Assembly: GCF_020907275.1 (NCBI RefSeq)
Contig: NZ_JAJJWI010000036.1
Coordinates: 1 to 32,856, forward strand
Reading direction: 5' to 3'
Length of the DNA stretch: 32,856 nucleotides
From: Pontibacter silvestris
GTDB lineage: Bacteria > Bacteroidota > Bacteroidia > Cytophagales > Hymenobacteraceae
Shown here: in pieces, positions 17,891 to 26,777 of the stretch
Numbering within the stretch: the first letter of the stretch is position 1
Layout: the number at the start of each line of letters is the position of its first letter
The notes under the pieces: model-generated
Seen by the model: only the letters and a program-made list of their open reading frames with translations
What the model was told of the DNA's origin: nothing
Databases searched by the model: none
Program-made: the position numbers and the translations under genes

Positions 17891-18424
17891 ATGACACTAC
17901 AATCTTTTAAGAAGTTAACCGAAGAGATAGGAGAAGAAATCTTAACTAAACCTGTTTTTGATTTGCTTTTCGATTCAGACTATTCAAATGATGGTACTTC
18001 TCAATCTGTAGTAAGATACAGATTAGCTTTGCAGGCATATTTACCAAGTGAGCCTTCAGAGATAAGTAGAACAGGGTTGGAAAACAGACTGTATACGAGC
18101 CATGGAGTAAAATCTGACCAGGTAAATCAGATTGGAGTAATAGGAGGGGAGTTATTCAGTAGGCTAATGGTATCAGCTGCCAAGAAAGAGTTAAATAACT
18201 TCTATATCAGTACCTGTAACGGTAAATGTTACTCCCAAGGATCTAGTGTATTGGTTAAGGAATATCAGGGAATAAACCCAGGAACAAGAGCATTGTGTAT
18301 TGATGCTCCACATGTTGCAACTTGCTTGAATTTACAAGATACACCTCCTGCATTAAGAGAAACATACTCAAGGAAATTTCTTGCTTCTTTTTTTAAGATG
18401 ATTAAGAAATATTCAGAACAATAG
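17891..18424 (+). CDS. Hypothetical 178-aa protein, first gene of the GHKL-helicase module
   Basis: I do not recognise this family. I place the start at the ATG at 17891 (MTLQSFKKLTEEIGEE). An upstream in-frame ATG at 17807 would overlap the end of hsdR by 26 bases and add a poorly conserved-looking stretch. The product is small, soluble and mixed alpha/beta, with an N-terminal amphipathic helix, a GLENRLYTSHGVKSDQ segment, a central CNGKC motif and two further cysteines in LCIDAPHVATC. The cysteines might bind metal, but the spacing is not a standard zinc finger. There is no signal peptide or membrane segment. It lies 58 bp after hsdR and 50 bp before the 1804-aa ATPase on the same strand, and shares their AT-rich composition, so it most likely belongs with that module rather than with the restriction genes. 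Confidence 0.7.
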   Translation: MTLQSFKKLTEEIGEEILTKPVFDLLFDSDYSNDGTSQSVVRYRLALQAYLPSEPSEISRTGLENRLYTSHGVKSDQVNQIGVIGGELFSRLMVSAAKKELNNFYISTCNGKCYSQGSSVLVKEYQGINPGTRALCIDAPHVATCLNLQDTPPALRETYSRKFLASFFKMIKKYSEQ

Positions 18425-18474
18425 AGAGCATTATTTAAATTATCTGTAGGGTATATAACATCTCACATATTTAT

Positions 18475-21400
18475 ATGTTATCAGCGGAAGTGATCAAATC
18501 TAAACTGCTAAAATATTGGCAAATAGATCAATTACAATTCATAGCCGAGTTTAGAAAGCCAAAACCCAAATCCCCTTTTGGTTTCTTTATCAACTTCAGA
18601 ATCCCAGATAAAGATAGAACACTTCTCTATCCTAGAATGGATGGTTATATGTTTAGCAGACAAATATCATGTCATCAATATAATGCTGACGATTTAGTTG
18701 ATGGTCAGTATTATAAAGTTGACTTGGAACCTGAAGCTGATGATAAAAGAACAACAAACCCTTTTCAGTTAAAAGTTGTCAGTTACTCTGCAGTTGATGA
18801 TTACAAATCGCCTCAAGACTTCATTAAATACTGGTTTAGTCGTAAGGGTGAGAATCCAGGTGATGCATCTACGATCGCATCACAATTAAAGCTCAATGAG
18901 CTTGAATTATATACTCATACAAAGCGCTTTGTATTTGAGCTTATTCAAAACGCTGATGATATGCCACTTTCAAATGATGGTGTAAATATTGAGTTGTATT
19001 TGCTAAAGAATCACTTATTATTTTTACATAATGGGCAGTTTTTCACAAGAGACAATGTAAGAGCGATTTCCGATGCAGCCAAGAGTACAAAAACAAAAAG
19101 CGAGACGCAGACTGGTTATAAGGGTATTGGCTTTAAATCTGTATTTACAGACTCAAATAGGGTATATATAAAATCAGCAGATTACTCTTTCAAATTTGAC
19201 AAGTTAGCTCCTATATATAAAGACTTTTGGTCATTATACGCTGACTATTATAATTCAAAAACTCCCACTGCCAAAAAGGAATTTGAGCTAGAGTATAGAG
19301 GAAATGAGAAGCATTATACAAATATTGATCTCATCCCTTGGCAGATAAAACCTATTTGGGTTGATTGGCAGGATTACCCTGAGGAACTTAAAAATTCTCC
19401 ATTTTTCAACAATCAACAAGTTGCTATAGCATTAGAGGTAGGTGAAGCTATTCTTAAGCAGAAAGATTATGAAGGCATGATCTACAGCTTAATTCGGGAG
19501 CCACGCTTTTTACTTTTTCTGAGGAAGACGAAAGTATTTTCATACAAACCTTTTAGTTCCTCTGAGCCTGTTATCATTTCAGTAAGAGACAATCAGATCG
19601 GATTAGATGTTTTCAGAAATAATGAGCTTATCTCTTCATATGTTCGAGAAGACTTTCAAATAAATATTCAAAATGAAGATTTTGAAAAAGCTGGCCTAAA
19701 TTTTAAGCGAAGAGAAGTAGATGGAGGAAAAATAGAATTTCATGATGCTGATGGTCTAAAGCTAGAGAATATTCCAGAGAAATTAGGTCGACTGAACAAA
19801 ACATCGATTTCTTTCGCCGCTAAAATTAATGGGACTGCAATTGAAGAACTAAGTAAAGATGAAACAATTCTATTTAATTACTTACCGACCTCTGATCAAA
19901 GGTTTGGTTTTCCTTATTTAGTAAACGCTGATTTCATAAGTAAATCTGATAGAGAGTTTATCCAAATAGAGAACTTGTGGAATCACTATCTGTTTTATCA
20001 TATAGGATTTAAGACTATTGAATGGATTTCTAAACTTGGTAGTATAGTTAATGAATCCTTAGGTAAGAAGTACTTTCCCTATGCAAAAACATACCTAAAC
20101 CTGCTACCTGTTAATTTATTAGATGAACGAAATGAAGAATTAGCTACTATAAATAAAGCTTTTAATAATGGAATTAGAGGGGGAATTAAAGAAGTACCTT
20201 TCATTATTGATAGTAGAGGAAACCTGAAAAAGTGTGAAGAGATAATTATTGATGACACAGGGATTTCATCGGTTCTAGGGCCAAAATTCTTTAAAGAAAT
20301 CTCAGCTACCTCGAAAGAACTTCCACTTATTGTTCTCAGCCAACTTCAACTCAAGAGTAACTACTTAAACATTGAAAGATTTAATTCTGTAAATCTTGAA
20401 GCAGTATTAGTTACTGCAGAAAATAAAGATTTGCTTTCGTCCTTTATTCAAAAGCTATATGACTTTAAGTATATTAAGTTTTTAGAGTGGTTGGATGATT
20501 TCTGTGTGAAATATTCAGGAGATAGGGAGTGGCTTTTAAATCTGCCTATTATCAGATCTTCAGATTTTGTCTTGAGCTTAAATGATGTATTATTTAAGGA
20601 GGACTTTTATCTGAAGACATCTAAAATCAAAGATATAGAAGGTATCTTAATTAATATTGGGTATGAACTGTCAACTTTTTACATTGATGATTATCAAAAT
20701 ATTTACGGAGCTGTTTTAGGTAAGTCGGAAACCTATTTAAACATAGATATTAAAATTTATGAACGTATAGCCGCAAATACGCTACTTCATAAGCTTAACG
20801 CCTCTGAAAAAAACTCTTTACTTTCTTTTTTTGAAAAATTAGACCAAGTAGGTAAAACAAAATTTGCACACTCAATCAAGTTATTTCAGTCTAGTGTAGA
20901 TAATGGAAAACTAAAGCCTCTAGGTAGTCTAATTACAAATACCTGTCCTAATTTACCCTTTTGGCTTGCTGCCTTTGTGATTAACCAACAGGAAGAAAAA
21001 GGATTAGCATCAGGCTTTAAAAAGCATCTCATTAAGCAAGATGAAATACTCGAAAAGATTTTCTGCAACCCATCTACTTTTGATGAACTGAAATTTAGTG
21101 TAAAAGCTAATCAAGTAAATTCATTCTATACATATATTCTTGAGCTATATCAATCTTTGCCAACGGATAAGAAACTGATTTATACGGGTATCCCATGGCT
21201 ATACCTAGATTCTATAGATGCTTTTCAACTACCTGCAGAAGCATATTGCCCTGACAGCCTTTTAAATTTAGATCAAGATAAGTACGAAAGAATTAAGTAT
21301 CTTCTTGAAACATCCTCAGAAGCAAAGCTACCAGTACATTCATCATTGCCTGTTATAAAAGCCTTTGCGTTAGGTTGTAAGAAGGGTACAGTTTCACAGA

Positions 21401-23889
21401 TAATCACAAAAGCTAATAGCTTTGTACTGGATCACATAAATGATTTTCTTGATTGGCTAAAGAATAATGGGGAGAAAATTTTCTTTCAGCTATTCAATAT
21501 AATTAAGAGTAATAATGTATTTACCTTTTCAAGGACTCTCGGTCCCCAGCAATACTATACGGAAGATTCTAAGTTAGTAGAGGCAATAAGTGCTGTCAAT
21601 AGTTTCAATTCAAAACTGGCTCTATTGCCATCTGAGTTGTATTCCGAAGATAGGAAAGCAATTGGTTTGCTTGAAGGAAATGAACTTATTGAGTATCTAA
21701 TTAAGAATGGATTATTTTCTACTCGACATGTAGACTTCATTCATAAGACTAAAGAGATTGCCCTTAAAAAACTATTTATTGAGTGCCTTTCCTCTATTGA
21801 TCTACTTTCAACTGAAAAGTATGATAAAGATTCAGATGCTCATAAAGTTTTAGAAATCATAGTTGAACTTGGTAAAGAGGATGACAAACTTTATGATAAT
21901 GTAATCAATAAGATAACTATTGATGGTCATTTTCTAAGCAGAAAGAATGTTTCGGATGATGTTATTTTTACTTTTCCAAATGGGGTTAACCTACCAGAAA
22001 GAAAGTACGAGCTGAAGCTGTCTAATATATTGTACAACTACAAGAATGAAACAGAATCTCTTACCTTGGTTATCAATAACTTTATTGATTTTAAGTATAT
22101 CTCATCCTTACGAAAAGTATTTAAGACTGCTCTAAAAAAACATGTAGAAATTTTCAATGAAATACATTCTTCACATAGTCACTATTTAACTCCATCCCAA
22201 ATCTTATTCCTTCTTCTACATAAAGAAAATAATCCCACTCTTGACTTTAGAAAAGGCAAGCTAGATTTTGATGATTATCTCTTTGATAAAGATCCTGTGA
22301 AAGCTAAGGAGCTATCCCTTGAAATGCTCTCATTATTTTATGAAAATAATTATACAAGATTTCATCAGTTAGGCTTTAATTTTAGAGAGATAAGCTTTGA
22401 TAATATCCTATTGGATAAGAGCTATGCCTTACCTCATGAGCAGCTAGCGAGTTGGGTATTAGAGTGGTTAGAAATAGGAGACAAGGTAGCCAAAATCAGG
22501 TTTTTAATAAATTCAGGAATAAACGGAGATGAAAGCGCTGTTATTCAACTTCGCAAGGGGCTACTAGAATCAGATCGGGATACTTTTGATAGGGGTTTAG
22601 CGAATCTCACTAATATTGGTCTACTAAAGCATACACTTGACTGGCTTATGATAAAGCAAGTTGAGGGTGATTTAGTGTTTAGTAAAGAATACTTAAAGCC
22701 TATTTATGAGAAGTTAGAAAAGAATCAGGTACTCATTATTAACTTACCTGTACCCGTGGTAAAAGCATTTGGGTCTGATGCTTTCAAACTTGTAAAACAG
22801 AGCACAGAGCAAGTGTTTCATTATACTCATAGTGGCTGGGGCGAATGGGGTAGTGAAATATTTGCAAGCATATCTCAGTCCGGGGGGTACGTATTAGATG
22901 GTATACTATCTGATAATTACAAGAGTAACCTGAAGCCAATTGTTGCTAATGTATCCGAGGCACCTGATGAGGAACTTCTCAAAAGGGATAGTAAACTTTT
23001 AAGTGAACCATATTACACTAATTGGTCACTTAGAACTAACTATCCAATATTCATATATAAAGGCGGATCCATGTTGCCTCATCAGATCAATTACTATAAT
23101 TTATTTACTAAGCAAAAGCTCTCAGGTAAAGCCTTGAATCTTAAAGGCTCTATCTATATTACTGCTGATGAGTTAAAGGAATTACCATATCCACTTAAAA
23201 ACATTATACCTAAAGAGGTATACAATGACCTAAGTAATGCTAAAGTAGAATATGAGAAAAAGCTACGGAGAGAACAGATTGAAGTAATTTACTCAGATGA
23301 GGAAGCAGATGCCCTTAAACGGTTGTTTGGAGATGATATTCCTAGAGGATTTCATAAGGATTTAAATCTTTCTGCCCTTATCAAGGGATTAGTGTATCTC
23401 ACTCATAGCGGTTATGAGACATCAGAAGCAGAAGAAAATTTGAAAGTGACACATGAGTACTCTCAACTTTATCCTGTTTACCCATCTAATCAAGATAAAA
23501 GTTTTTCGAGCGCACTAAACATTAAGTGTCGCTCTGCCAAGTCAGGGTTACTGTACTTGCGAGCTTCCAGCTGGAAAGGTCTAAAAGATAGTAATACTTA
23601 TCTCTATGTATTAACGGGGAATAATAATACTGATTGCCAACTTTTTAAAACAAGAGAGGAAGTTATAAAAGATGATAAAGCTGACTACAGAGTTATAAGA
23701 ATGGAGTCAACTGGTTCACCTACTGAACTCGATGCAATATTAGAAGGAAGATTTGATCCAGAAAATATGTGGTTAATAATACGGGTGGCGGATAAGAAAG
23801 AATATAAATCGATTTTTGAAAAAATTCGGGAAAAAGAAGCGAATGATTCAATTGACGATTTGAACTTAGGAAACGAAAACCTTGATTAA
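18475..23889 (+). CDS. Giant GHKL/sacsin-like ATPase-domain protein (1804 aa)
   Basis: The N-terminal region carries a histidine-kinase/HSP90-type (GHKL) ATP-binding fold: N-box ELIQNADD (~155-162), a G1-like FLHNGQFF (~183-190, HNG as in sacsin-type proteins rather than DxG), and G2 GYKGIGFKSVF (~214-224). The rest, about 1500 residues, is unrecognised, mostly helical and very AT-rich in its DNA. Near ~1681-1717 the run NIKCRS...YLRASSWKGL...YLYVLTG recalls the DUF3883/NOV C-terminal region, where a VK core precedes an EW helix; this is a weak resemblance. GHKL proteins of this size act as ATP-driven clamps or chaperone-like scaffolds. The next gene, an SF1 helicase, begins one base after its stop, a strong sign of a shared complex. 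The role is unknown; defence is inferred from context. Confidence 0.85.
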   Translation: MLSAEVIKSKLLKYWQIDQLQFIAEFRKPKPKSPFGFFINFRIPDKDRTLLYPRMDGYMFSRQISCHQYNADDLVDGQYYKVDLEPEADDKRTTNPFQLKVVSYSAVDDYKSPQDFIKYWFSRKGENPGDASTIASQLKLNELELYTHTKRFVFELIQNADDMPLSNDGVNIELYLLKNHLLFLHNGQFFTRDNVRAISDAAKSTKTKSETQTGYKGIGFKSVFTDSNRVYIKSADYSFKFDKLAPIYKDFWSLYADYYNSKTPTAKKEFELEYRGNEKHYTNIDLIPWQIKPIWVDWQDYPEELKNSPFFNNQQVAIALEVGEAILKQKDYEGMIYSLIREPRFLLFLRKTKVFSYKPFSSSEPVIISVRDNQIGLDVFRNNELISSYVREDFQINIQNEDFEKAGLNFKRREVDGGKIEFHDADGLKLENIPEKLGRLNKTSISFAAKINGTAIEELSKDETILFNYLPTSDQRFGFPYLVNADFISKSDREFIQIENLWNHYLFYHIGFKTIEWISKLGSIVNESLGKKYFPYAKTYLNLLPVNLLDERNEELATINKAFNNGIRGGIKEVPFIIDSRGNLKKCEEIIIDDTGISSVLGPKFFKEISATSKELPLIVLSQLQLKSNYLNIERFNSVNLEAVLVTAENKDLLSSFIQKLYDFKYIKFLEWLDDFCVKYSGDREWLLNLPIIRSSDFVLSLNDVLFKEDFYLKTSKIKDIEGILINIGYELSTFYIDDYQNIYGAVLGKSETYLNIDIKIYERIAANTLLHKLNASEKNSLLSFFEKLDQVGKTKFAHSIKLFQSSVDNGKLKPLGSLITNTCPNLPFWLAAFVINQQEEKGLASGFKKHLIKQDEILEKIFCNPSTFDELKFSVKANQVNSFYTYILELYQSLPTDKKLIYTGIPWLYLDSIDAFQLPAEAYCPDSLLNLDQDKYERIKYLLETSSEAKLPVHSSLPVIKAFALGCKKGTVSQIITKANSFVLDHINDFLDWLKNNGEKIFFQLFNIIKSNNVFTFSRTLGPQQYYTEDSKLVEAISAVNSFNSKLALLPSELYSEDRKAIGLLEGNELIEYLIKNGLFSTRHVDFIHKTKEIALKKLFIECLSSIDLLSTEKYDKDSDAHKVLEIIVELGKEDDKLYDNVINKITIDGHFLSRKNVSDDVIFTFPNGVNLPERKYELKLSNILYNYKNETESLTLVINNFIDFKYISSLRKVFKTALKKHVEIFNEIHSSHSHYLTPSQILFLLLHKENNPTLDFRKGKLDFDDYLFDKDPVKAKELSLEMLSLFYENNYTRFHQLGFNFREISFDNILLDKSYALPHEQLASWVLEWLEIGDKVAKIRFLINSGINGDESAVIQLRKGLLESDRDTFDRGLANLTNIGLLKHTLDWLMIKQVEGDLVFSKEYLKPIYEKLEKNQVLIINLPVPVVKAFGSDAFKLVKQSTEQVFHYTHSGWGEWGSEIFASISQSGGYVLDGILSDNYKSNLKPIVANVSEAPDEELLKRDSKLLSEPYYTNWSLRTNYPIFIYKGGSMLPHQINYYNLFTKQKLSGKALNLKGSIYITADELKELPYPLKNIIPKEVYNDLSNAKVEYEKKLRREQIEVIYSDEEADALKRLFGDDIPRGFHKDLNLSALIKGLVYLTHSGYETSEAEENLKVTHEYSQLYPVYPSNQDKSFSSALNIKCRSAKSGLLYLRASSWKGLKDSNTYLYVLTGNNNTDCQLFKTREEVIKDDKADYRVIRMESTGSPTELDAILEGRFDPENMWLIIRVADKKEYKSIFEKIREKEANDSIDDLNLGNENLD

Positions 23890-23890
23890 T

Positions 23891-25669
23891 ATGAATATCT
23901 CCCAAGACAAGCATATAGAATTTTATGAGTGGCAAATACAGGTAATAGAAGAAGAGTGGAAGAGGTATGCTAATACTAGAATGCAAACTCTTGTACAAGA
24001 GAACAGATTATTTGTTGGTCGAATTTGGGGTATTCAGGAGAGCCAAGGTAATGTCGTTCTGCGTTTTAAAGCAGGTTCCGTCCCTAGAATGAAACAACCA
24101 TACATTCTATGTATGGTTGGGCCTGATGCTTCACCTACTTCTGCAGAATGGGATTTCACATACCTGAAGTTTCGAGAATCTGTAAAACCAAGGCTTTGCG
24201 GTTTAAATACAGATATTAGAACTCTAAACTATTTAAAGACAGATGATGAAAAATGGTCTTATATTCTTGTAAGTGGTTTTGATGAAGCAATATTAAACCA
24301 GATCAAGAAAAATTTCCTTGATCACAAGAAACATCCTTTAATTGTTGTAGCTGAGACTGATCCACCCGTTGATTATCTAATAGCTTTGAAGGATTATGTA
24401 AGAAGGAAGCCTGAAGATAATACACTGACCCTGGATGTGGATGTTCAAGAGAACTCATGGTCCCCAACTTTAATCGATAACAAGGATGAAACAATTCGAG
24501 AAATTTTAAGTCTAATCGAGAACCAGGATGTAACAGTTCTTCAAGGTCCCCCAGGGACAGGTAAATCTCATTTAGCAGCAGAAGTATGTGACTTCTATAC
24601 AGGTCTTGGTAAGTCTGTTTGTGTGACAGCTTTAACAAATAAAGCTCTTATAGAAATTGCTGCCAAGAACGGTATGTTGCGCTCCTTAAAAAGAGGAAGT
24701 GTTTTTAAAACAAATTTGTCTTCAGATGAAGCCAAGAAGTTTTCACTACTTAAACCAGTTTTACATTTTGCTCCGAGAGAGGGGGAAATACTACTTTCTA
24801 CATATTATAAACTAGCATTAAATTATTTAATGTTAGTTGAAGATAGTAAAAGGTATGACCTAATAATTATTGAGGAAGCTTCTCAAGCATATCTAGCAAC
24901 TATAGCAATGTTCAAGTCAATAGCTGCTAAAGTGTTAATTATCGGCGACCATAAACAGTTAACTCCTGTTGTTATTAATAAAGATGAAGCAAAAAAGATT
25001 CATACACATATCGAAGGTGTGATTAACGGTTTACAAACCTTCGCTTTCAACAATTCATCTATTTCATACCGCCTCATAAATACAAGAAGGCTAACTTCGG
25101 AGGGAGCTAGGTTAACAGGTCTATATTATGAAAACAGCCTCAAAAGCACCTCAGATTTAGAAAATATCACTTCGTTTAATTCATCTTATAGTCACTTATT
25201 TCATCCGAATGGTGGAGTATCAATTGCCAAGCTACAGTCATCAATGATTGGCTTTACTGAGCAGAATTTATTAAAATTCATGTCTCTAATAGGGAGAGAA
25301 ATTCTATCTAATGATAAGCAAATTGAAGTTGCGCTTTTATCGCCCTATGCTAGGGTTGAGTCTAATTTATACGAACAATACAGTAGATTATCTTCTGATT
25401 ATAGTCGAGTAACAATTAATACAATTCATAAGATACAAGGGCTTACATCTGATCTAACAATTTTGTATTTGCCATTGGACAACCCAAGTTTTGATCTTAA
25501 TGATAATTTGTTCAATGTAGCTACAAGTAGGGCAAAAAGGGGAACTTTCATAGTTACTTATCAACACATTGAATTATTAAGAGGCGTAACTCCAGAGACA
25601 TTGTTTTTTCTGCGAAACTGTAAAGGCGTAAGTTTAGATTTTATGGAAGCTTTTAGAAAAAAAATGTAG
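23891..25669 (+). CDS. SF1 (Upf1/DNA2-like) helicase partner of the GHKL protein
   Basis: From the ATG at 23891 the protein is 592 residues; a TTG at 23882 overlapping the previous gene is less likely. Motifs of an SF1 helicase of the Upf1/DNA2 group are all visible: GPPGTGKS (~219-226), TALTNKAL (motif Ia), IIIEEASQ (~326-332), GDHKQLTP (~352-359), a TIHKIQG segment (motif V region) and VATSRAKRG (motif VI). The ~210 residues before the core are probably a substrate-binding or partner-binding domain. It should use ATP to unwind or translocate on RNA or DNA. There is no nuclease motif. It starts one base after the GHKL gene stop, so the two are translationally coupled. Its end converges on the primase gene of the mobile-element backbone with only 27 bp between, which marks the right border of the cargo. 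Confidence 0.9.
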   Translation: MNISQDKHIEFYEWQIQVIEEEWKRYANTRMQTLVQENRLFVGRIWGIQESQGNVVLRFKAGSVPRMKQPYILCMVGPDASPTSAEWDFTYLKFRESVKPRLCGLNTDIRTLNYLKTDDEKWSYILVSGFDEAILNQIKKNFLDHKKHPLIVVAETDPPVDYLIALKDYVRRKPEDNTLTLDVDVQENSWSPTLIDNKDETIREILSLIENQDVTVLQGPPGTGKSHLAAEVCDFYTGLGKSVCVTALTNKALIEIAAKNGMLRSLKRGSVFKTNLSSDEAKKFSLLKPVLHFAPREGEILLSTYYKLALNYLMLVEDSKRYDLIIIEEASQAYLATIAMFKSIAAKVLIIGDHKQLTPVVINKDEAKKIHTHIEGVINGLQTFAFNNSSISYRLINTRRLTSEGARLTGLYYENSLKSTSDLENITSFNSSYSHLFHPNGGVSIAKLQSSMIGFTEQNLLKFMSLIGREILSNDKQIEVALLSPYARVESNLYEQYSRLSSDYSRVTINTIHKIQGLTSDLTILYLPLDNPSFDLNDNLFNVATSRAKRGTFIVTYQHIELLRGVTPETLFFLRNCKGVSLDFMEAFRKKM

Positions 25670-25696
25670 GTATTACTATAACGAGAAGAATATCCT

Positions 25697-26677
25697 TCAC
25701 AAAAAATCAGCCAAATCAAGTCCCTCATTCTTTTGCTCATCGGTTGCAATCCGCTCCAGATCCTCTGAGACGGTAAAGCAGGTGATGTCTGCCATTTCCT
25801 CCGCCTTTGCTTTCCATGCTGTGTAGCCGTTCAAATCCGGGAACAGCGTCACGTTCCTGCCCCTGAGCACCAGACACCGCTCGCGGGAAAGGTTTCCCTT
25901 ACTACCGGTGGCCAGCCAAACGTATTCAGGAAGATAGGCGGTGCAAACGGTGGCTGTTTTCTCGCTCTCCACCACGGCCACTGGTCTGTCTGGGAACTGC
26001 CGCAGCAGGTGCTCCCCAAACAGGCACTGTCTGAGATAATAATTCTCCTGACCCAGGTACTTATGTGCCCAGTCGATGTGGTCTTTGGGTTCTGTTACTC
26101 TTTTTCCGCTCACGGCATTGTAGAGCATAATCTTCCCAGTCCTTATTTTTCCATGTTGGTCGATCTGCCAAAAAACCGTTGCACCCGGCCACCTTTTGGA
26201 TGTTCCGATGTGGTAAAGCGAGATGAGCTTATTCGCTGTTTCAGCCCCTACTTTACTTATAAGGAAGCGCACGAAATTATTTTGCCCGTAGCACCTGCGG
26301 CTTTCCCTTAACTTTTCAAGGGAAACATAGGAAACAGGCTGTTGCCCGGTGTTGCTTTTGGTTGCCAACCGTTTGCTCCGGGTTTGATTTATGTTGCCGA
26401 ACCGTTGCCCGAAGGGTTGCAGAGCGGTTGCGGAGCCGTTGCTTTCTGTTTCCAAACCTGTTGCCAGCCACGGGTTATCGGAAAAGTACTCCTTCGGCGT
26501 ATAATGGTAGCCGCACTTGTTTACCCTGTTGCAGATTCCCACCGTCTCGTGCAGGTAATCGCCTGCCTCAGTGTCCATGTAGCGTGTAAACTGCTTTTTC
26601 TTGCCGCAGTTGGGACAGGCAAAGCGGGTATTGCTGCCGTTGCCGTAGGGCTGCAGGGTGTATCGGTAGTGACGCAT
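25697..26677 (-). CDS. DUF6371-type primase-like protein (zinc finger plus TOPRIM-like)
   Basis: This 326-residue protein has an N-terminal zinc-binding region (CPNCGKK at ~21-27 and CNRVNKCGYH at ~49-58) like the finger of bacterial and plasmid primases. The TOPRIM-like region includes VVESEKTA (~235-242, catalytic Glu) and FPDLNG (~279-284, metal-binding Asp). I recognise the arrangement as DUF6371, common in Bacteroidota mobile elements. It probably makes primers for element replication. The linker between the two parts (residues ~71-112) is encoded by DNA with nine GTTGC pentamers (GCAAC on the coding strand) in 124 bp, giving a Gln/Asn/Thr/Ser/Ala/Gly-rich, unstructured stretch. It lies 100 bp after the DUF3987 gene in the same direction, with its own probable promoter. 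Confidence 0.8.
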   Translation of the reverse strand: MRHYRYTLQPYGNGSNTRFACPNCGKKKQFTRYMDTEAGDYLHETVGICNRVNKCGYHYTPKEYFSDNPWLATGLETESNGSATALQPFGQRFGNINQTRSKRLATKSNTGQQPVSYVSLEKLRESRRCYGQNNFVRFLISKVGAETANKLISLYHIGTSKRWPGATVFWQIDQHGKIRTGKIMLYNAVSGKRVTEPKDHIDWAHKYLGQENYYLRQCLFGEHLLRQFPDRPVAVVESEKTATVCTAYLPEYVWLATGSKGNLSRERCLVLRGRNVTLFPDLNGYTAWKAKAEEMADITCFTVSEDLERIATDEQKNEGLDLADFL

Positions 26678-26699
26678 CAGGTATGTTGGTTAGTATAGT

Positions 26700-26707
26700 A
26701 AAAGGTA
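26700..26707 (-). promoter_or_regulatory. Possible -7 box of the primase gene (TACCTTTT)
   Basis: On the minus strand TACCTTTT matches TAnnTTTG at 7 of 8 positions and lies 23-30 bp before the ATG at 26677, leaving a short leader. It shares TACCTTT with the two better boxes at 29314-29321 and 29428-29435. The 18-bp inverted repeat begins two bases upstream of it, in the position of the -33 region. Confidence 0.4.
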
Positions 26708-26709
26708 AG

Positions 26710-26772
26710 TTGCACTTTCGGCACTTTGGGCATTTTGTGTCTTTGTTTGTGCCGAAAGTGCCGAAAGTGCAA
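26710..26772. repeat. 18-bp perfect inverted repeat made of tandem 9-mers
   Basis: TTGCACTTTCGGCACTTT (26710-26727) and its exact reverse complement (26755-26772) flank a 27-nt spacer. The right side also contains GTGCCGAAA twice in tandem (26749-26757, 26758-26766) followed by GTGC. It fills most of the 100-bp gap between the DUF3987 gene and the primase gene, directly upstream of the putative primase promoter. No U-tract follows, so a plain terminator is unlikely; an operator, replication-initiator site or structured RNA fits better. Confidence 0.75.
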
Positions 26773-26777
26773 GTGGG

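Noticed and set aside
26710..26772. Inverted repeat as an insertion-sequence or MITE terminal repeat
   Set aside because: No target-site duplication is evident around it, no transposase is present, and the internal tandem 9-mers and promoter-proximal position fit a regulatory or replication site better.
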